Shown here piece by piece: positions 9,694-19,155 of a DNA stretch of 64,000 nt. How positions within the stretch are numbered: the stretch's first letter is position 1; every line of letters begins with the position of its first letter. The stretch spans positions 340,308-404,307 of the forward strand of contig NZ_CAKXZS010000011.1 in NCBI RefSeq assembly GCF_935822925.1, in the 5' to 3' direction. A program made the position numbers and the translations under genes. The notes below the pieces were generated by a model that was not told the DNA's origin, did not search any database, and saw only the letters and a program-made list of their open reading frames with translations. The DNA comes from Mesorhizobium ventifaucium. Lineage in GTDB: Bacteria; Pseudomonadota; Alphaproteobacteria; Rhizobiales; Rhizobiaceae.

Positions 9694-10574
9694 GATTTCT
9701 GTCCGTATTTTGTTCTGTAGTTTTCCAGCGCGGCATCGAGCCGCGTCAGGTTTTCGCAGGTATAGGCGACGTAGTCGATGCCGGGCGCGTCGAGATAAAG
9801 TTCGGAAACCATGCTCCACATCGCCTCGCGCAGCAGCGATGCGCATTGCATGGCCGCATGCGAGCGGCGGATCGCCTCGTCCGGCTCCTTCATGAAATAG
9901 GCGGTCAGGAAGGCGAAGGACTCCTCGTCGTTCATGCTGGCGTTCGAGGCGGCGCCGGCGAGGTCGAACATCGCCGTGTTGAAGCCGGCATACTCAAAAT
10001 CGATGAGCCACAGCCTATGGCCGTCGTCGAGAATGTTAGCCGGCAAGAGATCGTTGTGACCGAAGACGATCGGCAGCAATTTCTGCGCCCGTTCGAGCTC
10101 ATCTGCAAGCGTCAGCAGCCGCGGCAACTCGCTTCGCATCCGGCTGTCGGCTTCCTCCAGCGTGCGCGCATAGTCGCGGATGACATGGAATACCCAGAAC
10201 ATGAAGCCGGCGCCGGTGACATGATTGGGCATCTCGCGATGGAAGCCGCGCATCAGGGCGGCGACGCGGTCGATATTGGCGCGGACGTCTTCCGCGACAT
10301 AGGTCTTGGCGCCGAGAAATTCCGTCACCAGGATGCCGGGCTCGGAATGGTGGACCGCCGGCGCGAAGCCGGCGGCATGCGCCGCGCGCGCGGTCATCAC
10401 CTCGCGCTCGCGAAAGACGTGATGGAACGGAAAGTCCTGGCCAAAGCGCACGACATGCCGCCCGGCGGCATCCTTGACCAGATAGTTGGCGTTGCTCAGG
10501 CCGCCCGGCAGCGGCGCGATCTCAATGCTGCCGGTCCAGCAGGGCAGGGCACGGATGCGATCCTCGGCGGTCAC
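9690..10574 (-). CDS. choline kinase-like phosphotransferase, coupled to the oxidoreductase
   Basis: The 294-residue protein starts at a GTG (VTAEDRIRALPCW) preceded by GAGGG. It contains the loop PLPGGLSNANYLV, the catalytic FGHNDLLPANIL (His-x-Asp...Asn) and the metal motif IDFEYAGFNTAMFDLAG, all typical of choline kinase-type APH enzymes. It is first in a two-gene operon whose second gene overlaps it by four bases. The pairing suggests that it phosphorylates, or primes uptake of, a choline-derived compound that the oxidoreductase also handles; this is inference. A longer upstream frame runs through an inverted repeat and is not preferred. Confidence 0.85.
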   Translation of the reverse strand: MTAEDRIRALPCWTGSIEIAPLPGGLSNANYLVKDAAGRHVVRFGQDFPFHHVFREREVMTARAAHAAGFAPAVHHSEPGILVTEFLGAKTYVAEDVRANIDRVAALMRGFHREMPNHVTGAGFMFWVFHVIRDYARTLEEADSRMRSELPRLLTLADELERAQKLLPIVFGHNDLLPANILDDGHRLWLIDFEYAGFNTAMFDLAGAASNASMNDEESFAFLTAYFMKEPDEAIRRSHAAMQCASLLREAMWSMVSELYLDAPGIDYVAYTCENLTRLDAALENYRTKYGQKS

Positions 10575-10657
10575 AGGTTCATCCCTCGTTGCGCGGGGGT
10601 CAAGGCGTCGCGGGCGACGCAAAGATGGCGGCCGGCAGGAGGGAGCAATGCGAAGTT

Positions 10658-10706
10658 CTCGTCGGTGCGGGATCCCGGGATCGGTATCCCGCACCGCACC
10701 GACGAG
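10658..10706. repeat. long inverted repeat in the divergent intergenic region
   Basis: The left arm CTCGTCGGTGCGGGAT (10658-10673) pairs with ATCCCGCACC plus ACCGACGAG on the right (10686-10706), with a two-base bulge and a 12-base loop. It lies in the 426-base region (10575-11000) between the phosphotransferase operon and the DeoR gene. Apart from this hairpin I see no gene or convincing promoter there. It may be a dispersed repeat or a regulatory structure. Confidence 0.6.
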
Positions 10707-11000
10707 CCCCTGTGCCGGGTTCCTTGACTCCGGCATCCGCCCCCGCGGATTCAAAAAAGTCCTTTTCCCTTACGTCAGACGATTTCCCGGACGTTCGGGC
10801 AGGCGAATTTCGGTGCGGCTCTGCCATCGTTCTCCCGTGGCAGTTCCGAAGCCTGTCACAAGCCAGTGTCACGCCATGTGATCTGGCTTGTCAACGAAAA
10901 CTTGTGGCTTTTTGCCCGAAATCACAGGGATTTCTTGTAGGCTGTGGCCAATTTGCCTTAGATGCGGTCAGTAGCGCAACAAACCGATTGGGTGAGACCG

Positions 11001-11774
11001 ATGCACTCGAAGCGGCATGGCGAAATCCTGCGTCTCCTCCATGAGGAAGGCACCGTCACCATCGCCAGCCTGGCCGACCGGCTGGGCGTCTCGCTGGAGA
11101 CCGTGCGCCGCGACGTCAAGCCGCTGACCAGCGCCGGATCGATCCTGAAGATGCATGGCGCCGTCGGCCTGCCGTCGATGGCCGGCGAGGCGCCGTTCGA
11201 GCGGCGCATGCGCGAGAATGCCGATGCCAAGCGCGCCATCGCCCGCATGGTTGCCGCCACCATCCGCGACGGCGAATCGATCATGCTCGACACCGGCACC
11301 ACCACCTCTTTCCTGGCCCGCGAACTGCTCGGCCACCGGCGGTTGACGGTGGTCACCAACTCCTCCGACATCGCCCGCACGCTGGCCACGGTCAACGGCA
11401 ACAAGGTCTATATGGCCGGCGGCGAACTGCGCAGCGATTCGGGCGCCGCCTTCGGCGTCTCGGCCATCGAATTCGTCAGCCGCTTTTCCGTCGGCCACGC
11501 TGTGATCTCCACCGGCGCGGTCGATGCCGTCACCGGCGTGATGGACTATGATCTGGAAGAGGCGGAATTCGCCCGCATGGTGCTGTCGCGCGGCCAGCGC
11601 TCGCTCGTCATCACCGACCACACCAAGTTCGGGCGCCAGGGCCTGGTCCAAGTCTGCGGCCTCGACGGTTTTTCCGAACTCGCCACCGATCGGCCGCCGC
11701 CGCGCGCCATTGCCGCAGCCCTTGGGGACGCGGGCGCGCGGCTCAGCATTGCCGGCAGCGAAAGCGCGACCTGA
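11001..11774 (+). CDS. DeoR-family transcriptional regulator
   Basis: The 257-residue protein has an N-terminal DeoR winged helix (RHGEILRLLHEEGTVTI, then LADRLGVSLETVRRDV, about residues 4-40). A DeoRC sugar-phosphate-sensing domain follows, with LDTGTTTSFLAREL and VITDHTKFGRQG. Such regulators usually repress catabolic operons and respond to phosphorylated sugars or polyols. The start at 11001 gives the family N-terminus MHSKRHGEIL after GGTGAG; an in-frame start 39 bases upstream is possible. It diverges from the kinase/oxidoreductase operon, the most likely regulated neighbour. Confidence 0.88.
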   Translation: MHSKRHGEILRLLHEEGTVTIASLADRLGVSLETVRRDVKPLTSAGSILKMHGAVGLPSMAGEAPFERRMRENADAKRAIARMVAATIRDGESIMLDTGTTTSFLARELLGHRRLTVVTNSSDIARTLATVNGNKVYMAGGELRSDSGAAFGVSAIEFVSRFSVGHAVISTGAVDAVTGVMDYDLEEAEFARMVLSRGQRSLVITDHTKFGRQGLVQVCGLDGFSELATDRPPPRAIAAALGDAGARLSIAGSESAT

Positions 11775-11850
11775 CCTGGCCAGAGCAGTAAAGCGGTCAG
11801 CCTGAGATCGGCGGCTTTTCTTCCTTGCCGTCCCGGTGTTTAGTCCGGCG

Positions 11851-12777
11851 ATGGCCTTCACCATCCGCCAATTGCAGTTCTTCATCGCCGTCGCCGAGCA
11901 AGGCACGGTGTCTGGCGCCGCCCAAAACCTGTCCATCTCGCAATCGTCGGTCACCGAGGCGATCAAAGAACTCGAAGGCGATCTCGGCGTCGAACTGTTC
12001 GAGCGCCATCCGCGCGGCCTCAACATCACTCACAAGGGCCACCAGTTCCTGCGCCACGCGACAAAAATCCTTGCCGACGTTTCCGATGCGCGCCGCGCCT
12101 TCTCCGGCGAGCAAGCGGCGGCTGGCGGCCGGTTGCAACTCGGCGTCACCTCGCTGGTCGCCGGCTATGTGCTGTCCGACCTTCTCGCCCGCTATCGCCG
12201 CGCCTATCCGGGCGTCGAGATCTCGGCCATCGAGGACAATGGCGACTACCTCGAACATCTGCTGATCGGCGGCAAGCTCGACATCGCCGTGATGGTGACC
12301 TCGAACCTGCGCGACCGCACCGCCCTGCAATCGGAAATTCTCGAAGTCTCGCCCTACCGGCTATGGCTACCGCTTGGCCATCCGCTGTCCGGCGCCGACA
12401 TCATCGGCATTGGCGATATCGCGTCGGAGCCGCTGATCATGCTGACCGTCGACGAGATCGAAGAGAATACCGGAAAACTGCTGGCGGCGATCGCCGCCAA
12501 GCCGCATGTCGCCTTCCGCACCCGCTCGGTCGAAGCGGTGCGCAGCCTCGTTGCTACCGGCGCCGGCGTGGCGCTGCTGCCCGACCTCGTCTACCGGCCA
12601 TGGTCGCTGGAAGGCGACCGCATCGAATCGCGCGATATTTCGGGCTCATTGCCGGTTGTCCAGGTCGGCACGGTCTGGCGGCGCGGCTCCGGCCTGCCGC
12701 AGTCGGCGCGCGATTTCATTGGGCTTGCCCAGTCGCAGCGCATGGTTCGTCAGCGGCCGGACAAGAACGGCCGCTGA
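11851..12777 (+). CDS. LysR-family transcriptional regulator
   Basis: The 308-residue protein has the LysR helix-turn-helix at the N-terminus (FTIRQLQFFIAVAEQGT, AAQNLSISQSSVTEAIKELE). A periplasmic-binding-protein-like effector domain follows from about residue 90 (LQLGVTSLVAGYVLSDLL). It lies 125 bases upstream of the polyamine-type ABC operon in the same orientation and is the probable local regulator, but the inducer is unknown. The ATG at 11851 gives the standard LysR start; one 15 bases earlier is less likely. Confidence 0.88.
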   Translation: MAFTIRQLQFFIAVAEQGTVSGAAQNLSISQSSVTEAIKELEGDLGVELFERHPRGLNITHKGHQFLRHATKILADVSDARRAFSGEQAAAGGRLQLGVTSLVAGYVLSDLLARYRRAYPGVEISAIEDNGDYLEHLLIGGKLDIAVMVTSNLRDRTALQSEILEVSPYRLWLPLGHPLSGADIIGIGDIASEPLIMLTVDEIEENTGKLLAAIAAKPHVAFRTRSVEAVRSLVATGAGVALLPDLVYRPWSLEGDRIESRDISGSLPVVQVGTVWRRGSGLPQSARDFIGLAQSQRMVRQRPDKNGR

Positions 12778-12902
12778 TCTATCGGAAAAACCGATATCGC
12801 CTTTCTGACAAATGAATTTGCGAAACCGGAGATTTCACAGCACCTTTAACTGTCAGGGACAAGCCGCCGCGACAGTGCGGCCCCTCAAATGGGAGATCGA
12901 CG

Positions 12903-14054
12903 ATGAATTCATTCCTGAAGTCCTGCACTGCATTGACGGTCGCGCTGGCCTTCTCCGGCCAGGCGATCGCCCAGGTCACGGAACTCGGCAAGGGCGAAGG
13001 CCAGGTCAACATTGTCGCCTGGCCCGGCTATATCGAACGCGGCGAAACCGACAAGAACTATGATTGGGTCACGTCTTTCGAGAAGAACACAGGCTGCAAG
13101 GTCAATATCAAGACCGCCAACACCTCCGACGAGATGGTCGCGCTGATGAACGAGGGCGGCTTCGACCTCGTCACCGCCTCGGGCGACGCGTCGCTGCGCC
13201 TCGTTGCCGGCAAGCGGGTCCAGCCGATCAACACCGATCTGATCCCGAGCTGGAACACGGTCGACGACCGGCTCAAGGATGCGCCATGGTTCACGGTCGG
13301 CGGCGTCCACTACGGCGCTCCCTACCAGTGGGGACCGAATGTGCTGATGTACAACACCGAGGTGTTCAAGGAAGCGCCGAAGAGCTGGAACGTCGTCTTC
13401 GAGGAGATGACATTGCCTGACGGCAAGTCGAACAAGGGCCGCGTCCAGGCCTATGACGGGCCGATCCACGTCGCCGATGCCGCCAACTATCTGATGTTTC
13501 ACAAGCCGGAGCTCGGCATCAAGGATCCCTACGAGCTGACCGAGGATCAGTACAAGGCCGCCCTCGATCTGCTGCGCGTCCAGCGCACGCTGGTCGGCCG
13601 CTACTGGCATGACGCCGCCATCCAGGTCGACGATTTCCAGAACGAAGGCGTCGTTGCCTCCGGTTCATGGCCCTACCAGGTCAACACGCTGGTTGCTGCC
13701 AAGCAGCCGGTCGCTTCGACCATCCCCCAGGAAGGCGTCACCGGCTGGGCCGACACGACCATGCTGGCAGCCGACGCAGCCCACCCGAACTGCGCCTATA
13801 TGTGGATGGAGCACTCGCTATCGCCGAAAGTGCAGGGCGATGTCTCCGCCTGGTTCGGTTCGCTGCCGGTGGTGCCGGCTGCCTGCAAGGGCAACGAACT
13901 GCTCGGCGACGAAGGCTGCAAGACCAACGGCTACGACAATTTCGAAAAGATCAAGTTCTGGAAGACGCCGGTGTCGAAATGCGCCACCCAGGACCAGTGC
14001 GTGCCTTACTATCGCTGGGTGTCGGACTATATCGGCGTCATCGGCGGGCGGTGA
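12903..14054 (+). CDS. polyamine-type ABC transporter substrate-binding protein
   Basis: The 383-residue protein has a Sec signal peptide (MNSFLKSCTALTVALAFSGQ, cleavage near AIA-QV). The mature domain belongs to the spermidine/putrescine-binding family: VNIVAWPGYIERG, TANTSDEMVALM, GGFDLVTASGDASLRL, APYQWGPNVLMYN. It captures ligand in the periplasm for the following ATPase and permeases. Gene order (binding protein, ATPase, two permeases, aldehyde dehydrogenase) is that of E. coli ydcSTUVW. The start is preceded by GGGAGA. Ligand not proven; putrescine or a related amine is the best guess. Confidence 0.9.
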   Translation: MNSFLKSCTALTVALAFSGQAIAQVTELGKGEGQVNIVAWPGYIERGETDKNYDWVTSFEKNTGCKVNIKTANTSDEMVALMNEGGFDLVTASGDASLRLVAGKRVQPINTDLIPSWNTVDDRLKDAPWFTVGGVHYGAPYQWGPNVLMYNTEVFKEAPKSWNVVFEEMTLPDGKSNKGRVQAYDGPIHVADAANYLMFHKPELGIKDPYELTEDQYKAALDLLRVQRTLVGRYWHDAAIQVDDFQNEGVVASGSWPYQVNTLVAAKQPVASTIPQEGVTGWADTTMLAADAAHPNCAYMWMEHSLSPKVQGDVSAWFGSLPVVPAACKGNELLGDEGCKTNGYDNFEKIKFWKTPVSKCATQDQCVPYYRWVSDYIGVIGGR

Positions 14055-14094
14055 GTTCGTCTCGCATTGCTGGCAAGTTGGCGCTGCCCCTCAC

Positions 14095-14206
14095 CCTTAC
14101 CCTCTCCCCGTGAAGAACGGGGAGAGGGGGATCGCCAGCGTTGCGGCTGCCCCTTTTCCCCGTCTCTATACGGGGAGAAGGTGCCGGCAGGCGGATGAGG
14201 GGCGGC
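14095..14206. repeat. GC-rich palindromic repeat inside transporter operon
   Basis: The 194-base gap between binding protein and ATPase genes holds CTCTCCCCGTGAAGAACGGG and a second hairpin CCCCGTCTCTATACGGGGAG, flanked by CCCTCACCCT and GGATGAGGGGCGG ends. It belongs to the family seen at the window start. It could reduce expression of downstream genes relative to the binding protein. Confidence 0.75.
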
Positions 14207-14248
14207 GCTGTCGCCTGAATTGACGAGCCTGGCAGATCAGGACATCCC

Positions 14249-15247
14249 ATGACATCAGCCGTTTCCTTCCAAAAAGTCTCGCGCCATTTCGGCAGCGTGC
14301 GCGCCGTCGATATGGTCGACCTCGACATCGTGTCGGGCGAGTTCTTCGCCATGCTTGGACCTTCGGGTTCCGGCAAGACGACCTGTCTGCGGCTGATCGC
14401 CGGCTTCGAGCAGCCGACATCGGGGTCGATCTCCATTTTCGGCGAACGCGCCGAAGGCGTCCCGCCCTATCGCCGCAACGTCAACACCGTATTCCAGGAC
14501 TACGCGCTGTTCCCGCATCTGAACGTGCTCGACAATGTCGCCTATGGGCTGATGGTCAAGGGCGTCGGCAAGCCCGAGCGGCAGAAGGCGGCGGAGGAGG
14601 CGCTGTCGCTGGTCCGGCTTCCCGGCTACGGCGCCCGCCGCCCCGGCCAGCTCTCCGGCGGTCAGCGCCAGCGCGTCGCGCTCGCCCGCGCGCTGGTCAA
14701 CCAGCCCAAAGTGCTGCTGCTCGATGAGCCGCTTGGCGCGCTCGACCTCAAGCTGCGCGAGAACATGCAGGAGGAGCTGAAGTCGCTGCAGAAGGCGCTC
14801 GGCATCACCTTCGTTTTCGTCACGCACGACCAGGGCGAGGCACTGTCCATGGCCGACCGCGTCGCCGTGTTCAACGACGGCAAGGTCATGCAGATCGGTA
14901 CGCCGGAGGACATCTACCAGCGCCCGAAGACGCGCTTCGTCGCCGATTTCGTCGGCTCGTCCAATGTGCTGCCGCCGGAATTCGTCCAGCGTTATTCCGG
15001 CCAGCATCGCTGGGCCAGCCTGCGCCCTGAATCCATTCGCATCGGCCGTGCCGCCAAGGGCGACGGCGTGGCCGCTCGCCTTGTTTCGACCAATTATCTC
15101 GGCGCCACGACCAGACTGGCGCTCGATGCCGACGGGTTGAGATTGCATGCGATCGTGCCGGCCGGTGCCACCTTGCCTAAGGAGGGTGAGGCTGTCGTGC
15201 TCACCTTCAACCGCGAGCATTTGCATTTGATGGACGAGCCGGCATGA
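14249..15247 (+). CDS. polyamine-type ABC transporter ATP-binding protein
   Basis: The 332-residue ATPase shows Walker A GPSGSGKTT (about residues 37-45), Q-loop TVFQDYALFPH, signature LSGGQRQRVALARAL and Walker B VLLLDEPLGALD with the H-loop VTHDQGEA. A C-terminal TOBE-type domain (about 240-330) is typical of PotA/MalK-class importers. It energises uptake with the two downstream permeases. An intergenic repeat element of 175 bp separates it from the first permease gene. Confidence 0.93.
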   Translation: MTSAVSFQKVSRHFGSVRAVDMVDLDIVSGEFFAMLGPSGSGKTTCLRLIAGFEQPTSGSISIFGERAEGVPPYRRNVNTVFQDYALFPHLNVLDNVAYGLMVKGVGKPERQKAAEEALSLVRLPGYGARRPGQLSGGQRQRVALARALVNQPKVLLLDEPLGALDLKLRENMQEELKSLQKALGITFVFVTHDQGEALSMADRVAVFNDGKVMQIGTPEDIYQRPKTRFVADFVGSSNVLPPEFVQRYSGQHRWASLRPESIRIGRAAKGDGVAARLVSTNYLGATTRLALDADGLRLHAIVPAGATLPKEGEAVVLTFNREHLHLMDEPA

Positions 15248-15295
15248 GGGCGGTGAGGAAAGTCTTGGCTGACAGGCCAAGTGCGGCGATTCACG

Positions 15296-15470
15296 GCGCC
15301 CCCCTCTGTCCTGCCCACTTTGCCATCACTTGGCATCTCCCCCACTTGGGGGGAGATCGGCAGCTTCGCCAGTGGCGCCTCTTCTGCAACGTTCGTGATT
15401 GGCGAAAGCAGTCGCGACAGCCAATCTCCCCCCTCGTGGGGGAGATGTCCGGCAGGACAGAGGGGGGCGC
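15296..15470. repeat. MITE-like element with perfect 20-bp terminal inverted repeats
   Basis: Positions 15296-15315 and 15451-15470 are exact reverse complements (20 of 20, with CTCTGTCCTGCC as the core). Inside are two further hairpins of the type CATCTCCCCC...GGGGGAGAT and the motif GTGATTGGCGAAA shared with the repeat at 1-145. It has no coding capacity. It sits between the ATPase and permease genes without disrupting either. Confidence 0.85.
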
Positions 15471-15497
15471 GAAGGAACGCGGCCAGTCGAAGGAACC

Positions 15498-16463
15498 ATG
15501 ACTCTGACCGCGACCCAGGCAAAACCTGCCCCAGCCCTCCTTCCCCGCGCCGGCGGCGTGCGCGGCGCCCTGTCCGACCTGTTCTGGCGCAGGCCCAAGC
15601 TGCTGCTGCTGTTGATGCTGCTGCCGCCGGTGCTGTGGCTCGGCATCGTCTATGTCGGCTCGCTGTTGGCGCTGCTGTTGCAGAGTTTTTTCTCGATCGA
15701 CGAGTTCTCCGGCCTCATCAACCGGCAGTTCACGCTGAAGACCTATGGCGACCTGCTGCAGGCCGCCAATCTCGACATCATCCTGCGCACGGTGACGATG
15801 GCGGCCCTGGTCACGCTCGCCTCGGCGATCATCGCCTTTCCCATCGCCTATTACGCGGCCCGCTATGCACGTGGTCGCTGGAAGGCGCTGTTCTATCTGG
15901 GCGTGATGCTGCCGCTGTGGTCGAGCTATCTGGTCAAGATTTATGCCTGGAAGCTGATCCTCGCCAAGGAAGGCATCCTGACCTGGCTGCTCGCCAAGCT
16001 GCATCTTCTATGGCTGCTTGATGGCTGGCTGTCGCTGCCGATCGTCGGCGGCAATTCTCTGTCGGTGTCCTCCACCGGCACCTTCATCGTCTTCGTCTAC
16101 GTCTGGTTGCCGTTCATGATCCTGCCGGTGCAGGCGGCGCTCGAGCGCGTGCCGGGCAATCTGGTCGAGGCCTCGTCCGATCTCGGCGCCTCGCCCGGCC
16201 AGACCTTCCGCAACGTGCTGTTCCCGCTGGCGCTGCCGGGCATCGTCGCCGGCTCGATCTTCACCTTCTCACTGACGCTTGGCGACTACATCATCCCGCA
16301 GATCATCGGCACCTCGCGGCTGTTCATCGGCCAGGCCGTCTATTCGCAGCAGGGCACCGCCGGCAACATCCCGCTCGCAGCCGCCTTCACCGTGGTGCCG
16401 ATCGTCATCATGGGCTTCTATCTCTGGGGTGCCAAGCGCATGGGGGCCTTCGATGCGCTCTGA
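15498..16463 (+). CDS. polyamine-type ABC transporter permease 1
   Basis: The 321-residue permease has about six to seven spans. The EAA-type cytoplasmic loop ([27 protein letters not shown]) falls near residue 225 and contacts the ATPase. It is PotB-like. The start at 15498 follows AAGGA and gives [10 protein letters not shown]; upstream in-frame codons lie inside the repeat element. Its stop overlaps the start of the second permease by 11 bases. Confidence 0.9.
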   Translation: MTLTATQAKPAPALLPRAGGVRGALSDLFWRRPKLLLLLMLLPPVLWLGIVYVGSLLALLLQSFFSIDEFSGLINRQFTLKTYGDLLQAANLDIILRTVTMAALVTLASAIIAFPIAYYAARYARGRWKALFYLGVMLPLWSSYLVKIYAWKLILAKEGILTWLLAKLHLLWLLDGWLSLPIVGGNSLSVSSTGTFIVFVYVWLPFMILPVQAALERVPGNLVEASSDLGASPGQTFRNVLFPLALPGIVAGSIFTFSLTLGDYIIPQIIGTSRLFIGQAVYSQQGTAGNIPLAAAFTVVPIVIMGFYLWGAKRMGAFDAL

Positions 16464-17268
16464 TGGCTCATCATCCGCCCCTCTCGGCCTGAAGGTCGCC
16501 GCCACCGGCGGCCTGCTGTTCCTGCATCTGCCGATCTTCCTGATCTTCATCTATGCCTTCACGACCGAGGAAAAGAGCTTCGCCTGGCCGCCGCCGGGGC
16601 TGACCACGCAATGGTTCGCCGTCACCTGGAACCGCCCGGACGTGTGGGAAGCGCTGTCGCTGTCGGTCCGCGTCGCCGCTATCTCGACACTCGTCGCTCT
16701 GGTCCTCGGCACGCTCTGCGCGGCCGCCGTGTCGCGAACGCGGTTCTTTGGCCGCGAAACCATCTCGCTGCTGGTAATCCTGCCGATCGCGCTGCCCGGC
16801 ATCATCACCGGCATCGCGCTGCGTTCGGCCTTTTCGCTGGCCGAGATTCCGTTTTCGTTCTGGACGATCGTGCTCGGCCACGCAACCTTCTGCGTCGTCG
16901 TCGTCTACAACAACGCCGTCGCCCGCTTTCGCCGCACTTCCGGCTCGATGATCGAGGCGTCGATGGACCTCGGCGCCGACGGCTTCCAGACCTTTCGCCA
17001 TGTCGTGCTGCCCAACATCGCCACCGCGCTGCTTGCCGGCGGCATGCTTGCCTTTGCGCTGTCGTTCGACGAGGTCATCGTCACCACCTTCACCGCAGGC
17101 CAGCAGCAGACGCTGCCGATCTGGATGCTGGAAGAGCTGATCCGTCCGCGCCAGCGCCCGGTCACCAATGTCGTGGCCATGGTCGTCGTGCTGGTGACGC
17201 TGCTGCCCATCCTCGTCGCCTATTACCTGACCCGCGACGGTGACCAGATCGCCGGTTCGGGCAAATGA
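16453..17268 (+). CDS. polyamine-type ABC transporter permease 2
   Basis: The 271-residue PotC-like permease has six spans and the EAA loop [19 protein letters not shown]. It begins at an ATG inside the last codons of the preceding permease gene, indicating translational coupling. It forms the membrane channel as a heterodimer with permease 1. The adjoining aldehyde dehydrogenase gene starts 29 bases after the stop. Confidence 0.9.
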   Translation: MRSDGSSSAPLGLKVAATGGLLFLHLPIFLIFIYAFTTEEKSFAWPPPGLTTQWFAVTWNRPDVWEALSLSVRVAAISTLVALVLGTLCAAAVSRTRFFGRETISLLVILPIALPGIITGIALRSAFSLAEIPFSFWTIVLGHATFCVVVVYNNAVARFRRTSGSMIEASMDLGADGFQTFRHVVLPNIATALLAGGMLAFALSFDEVIVTTFTAGQQQTLPIWMLEELIRPRQRPVTNVVAMVVVLVTLLPILVAYYLTRDGDQIAGSGK

Positions 17269-17297
17269 CGTCAAGAATCCACAAGGGAGAGACTGCC

Positions 17298-18725
17298 ATG
17301 GACACAAAGATGCTGATCGGCTCGAGATTCGAGAAGGGCACCGAGACCGAGGAGCCGATCCTCAATCCAAAGACCGGGGCGGCTATCCTCAACCTGCCTG
17401 AAGCCAGCCAGGCACAGATCGAGGCCGCGGTGCTGGCGGCCGAAAACGCCTTCGTCACCTGGTCGCGCACCACGCCGGCGCAGCGCTCAGCCTATCTCCT
17501 GAAGATCGCCGATCGCATCGAGGCCGCGGCACAGGATTTCGCCGCCCTCGAGGCGCTCAATTGCGGCAAGCCGATCAATGCCGTGCTCAACGACGAAATC
17601 CCGGCGATCGTCGACTGCTACCGCTTCTTTGCCGGCGCTGTCCGCTCGATGCCCGGCCAGGTCGCCGGCGAGTACATTCCCGGCCACACTTCGATGGTCC
17701 GCCGCGACGCAATCGGCGTCGTCGCTTCGATTGCGCCATGGAACTATCCGTTGATGATGATGGCCTGGAAGCTGGCGCCGGCGATTGCCGGCGGCAACAC
17801 TGTCGTCTTCAAGCCGTCGGAGCAGACGCCGCTGACCGCGCTGAAGCTGGCCAAGATCCTCGCCGAAATCCTGCCCGAGGGCGTCGTCAATGTCGTGCTC
17901 GGCCGCGGCGACAGCGTCGGCAACACGCTGATCAACCACCCGAAGGTCAACATGATTTCGATTACGGGCGACGTAGCCACCGGCAAGAAGGTGCTGCAGG
18001 CCGCCGCCAAATCGGTCAAGCGCACACATCTCGAACTCGGCGGCAAGGCGCCGGTCATCGTCTTCGACGACGCCGATCTCGGCGCGGTGGTCAATGGCCT
18101 GCGCGCCTTCGGCTACTACAACGCCGGCCAGGACTGCACCGCGGCGTGTCGCATCTATGCCGGCAAGAAGATCTACGACAAGCTTGTTGCCGATCTTTCC
18201 TCCGCCGTCTCGACCATCAAATACAACCGCCCCGACGACACCGAGAACGAGATCGGGCCGCTCATCTCACGCCGCCAGCGCGACCGCGTCTCGAGCTTCG
18301 TCGAGCGCGCCTCGGAACTGAAGCACATCGAGATCACCACCGGCGGCAGGCCGGGCGAGGGCTCCGGCTTCTTCTACCAGCCGACCGTCGTCGCCGGCGC
18401 GCTGCAGGAAGACGAGATCGTGCGCCGTGAAGTGTTCGGGCCGGTCGTCTCCGTCACTCGTTTTTCCGAGGTCGACGAGGCGGTGAACTGGGCCAACGAC
18501 AGCGATTATGGCCTCGCGTCCTCGGTGTGGACCAAGGATGTCTCGCGCGCCATGGCGACAGCCGCCCGTCTGCAATATGGCTGCACCTGGATCAACACCC
18601 ACTTCATGCTGACCAACGAGATGCCGCATGGCGGGCTGAAGCAGTCCGGCTACGGCAAGGACATGTCGCTCTATGCGCTGGAGGATTATACCGCCGTCCG
18701 CCATGTGATGGTTGCGCACGGGTAG
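17298..18725 (+). CDS. patD: gamma-aminobutyraldehyde dehydrogenase-type aldehyde dehydrogenase
   Basis: The 475-residue NAD(P)-dependent aldehyde dehydrogenase contains the catalytic Glu motif LELGGKAPV (about 251-259), the catalytic Cys in [11 protein letters not shown] and the cofactor region [10 protein letters not shown]...[10 protein letters not shown]. Length and position behind a putrescine-type transporter match E. coli YdcW/PatD, which oxidises 4-aminobutanal to GABA. It is likely the second step of putrescine degradation after a transaminase or oxidase encoded elsewhere. The start at 17298 follows GGGAGAG; an upstream ATG overlapping the permease stop is not preferred. Confidence 0.88.
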   Translation: MDTKMLIGSRFEKGTETEEPILNPKTGAAILNLPEASQAQIEAAVLAAENAFVTWSRTTPAQRSAYLLKIADRIEAAAQDFAALEALNCGKPINAVLNDEIPAIVDCYRFFAGAVRSMPGQVAGEYIPGHTSMVRRDAIGVVASIAPWNYPLMMMAWKLAPAIAGGNTVVFKPSEQTPLTALKLAKILAEILPEGVVNVVLGRGDSVGNTLINHPKVNMISITGDVATGKKVLQAAAKSVKRTHLELGGKAPVIVFDDADLGAVVNGLRAFGYYNAGQDCTAACRIYAGKKIYDKLVADLSSAVSTIKYNRPDDTENEIGPLISRRQRDRVSSFVERASELKHIEITTGGRPGEGSGFFYQPTVVAGALQEDEIVRREVFGPVVSVTRFSEVDEAVNWANDSDYGLASSVWTKDVSRAMATAARLQYGCTWINTHFMLTNEMPHGGLKQSGYGKDMSLYALEDYTAVRHVMVAHG

Positions 18726-18727
18726 TC

Positions 18728-18850
18728 TCCCTTCTCCCCGTGACGGGGAGAAGGTGGCCCGAAGGGCCGGATGAGGGGCAGCACAAGCCTTTGCCAAGCT
18801 GGCGCCAACCCTCATCCGCCGGTCGGCGTCTTCTCCCGTAAATGAAGAGA
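18728..18850. repeat. GC-rich palindromic repeat
   Basis: The hairpin TCTCCCCGTGACGGGGAGA is followed by GGATGAGGGGC and, at the far end, CCCTCATCCGCC and TCTTCTCCCGT, giving an imperfect palindrome. It begins a few bases after the aldehyde dehydrogenase stop and ends abruptly inside the converging gene, whose 3' end it replaces. Confidence 0.75.
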
Positions 18851-19145
18851 ACTCCACGATGCTGGTGCCTGACACGACATAGGGCTCCATCTCCTTGCCC
18901 CATTTGGCGTGGGCGTCGATCTTGCCGATCTTGGCGAAGAACTCCTCCAGATGGGCAAGGCTTTCGACCTGATGATGCGACTCGACCGTTGCCTCTCTTG
19001 CGCCGATCGAGCCGGTCATGATCTGGAACTCGAGGTCGGCCAGACCGACCTGCGAGCCGATCTCGTGTTCCCATTTTTTCAACAAGTCGAGCACTGTCTG
19101 CTTGTGCCCGAACTTGGCGTCGATCTGCCATCTGGCGCTGAACAT
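18851..19145 (-). pseudogene. small DUF protein gene whose 3' end and stop codon were replaced by a repeat
   Basis: From 19145 the frame encodes MFSARWQIDAKFGHKQTVLD and continues as a compact conserved-looking domain of about 96 residues to PYVVSGTSIVEF. Immediately afterwards the frame enters the palindromic repeat (from about 18850) and stays open antisense to the aldehyde dehydrogenase gene until 18267. The product would carry about 200 nonsense residues. The natural terminus seems lost. The domain resembles small Dabb/NIPSNAP-like proteins, but I cannot name the family firmly. A good GGAGG precedes the start. Confidence 0.6.
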
Positions 19146-19155
19146 GGCTGCCTCC

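Noticed and set aside
9846..10727. A 293-codon plus-strand frame
   Set aside because: It is antisense to the choline-kinase-like gene, whose catalytic motifs are intact; there is no ribosome-binding site or recognisable domain.
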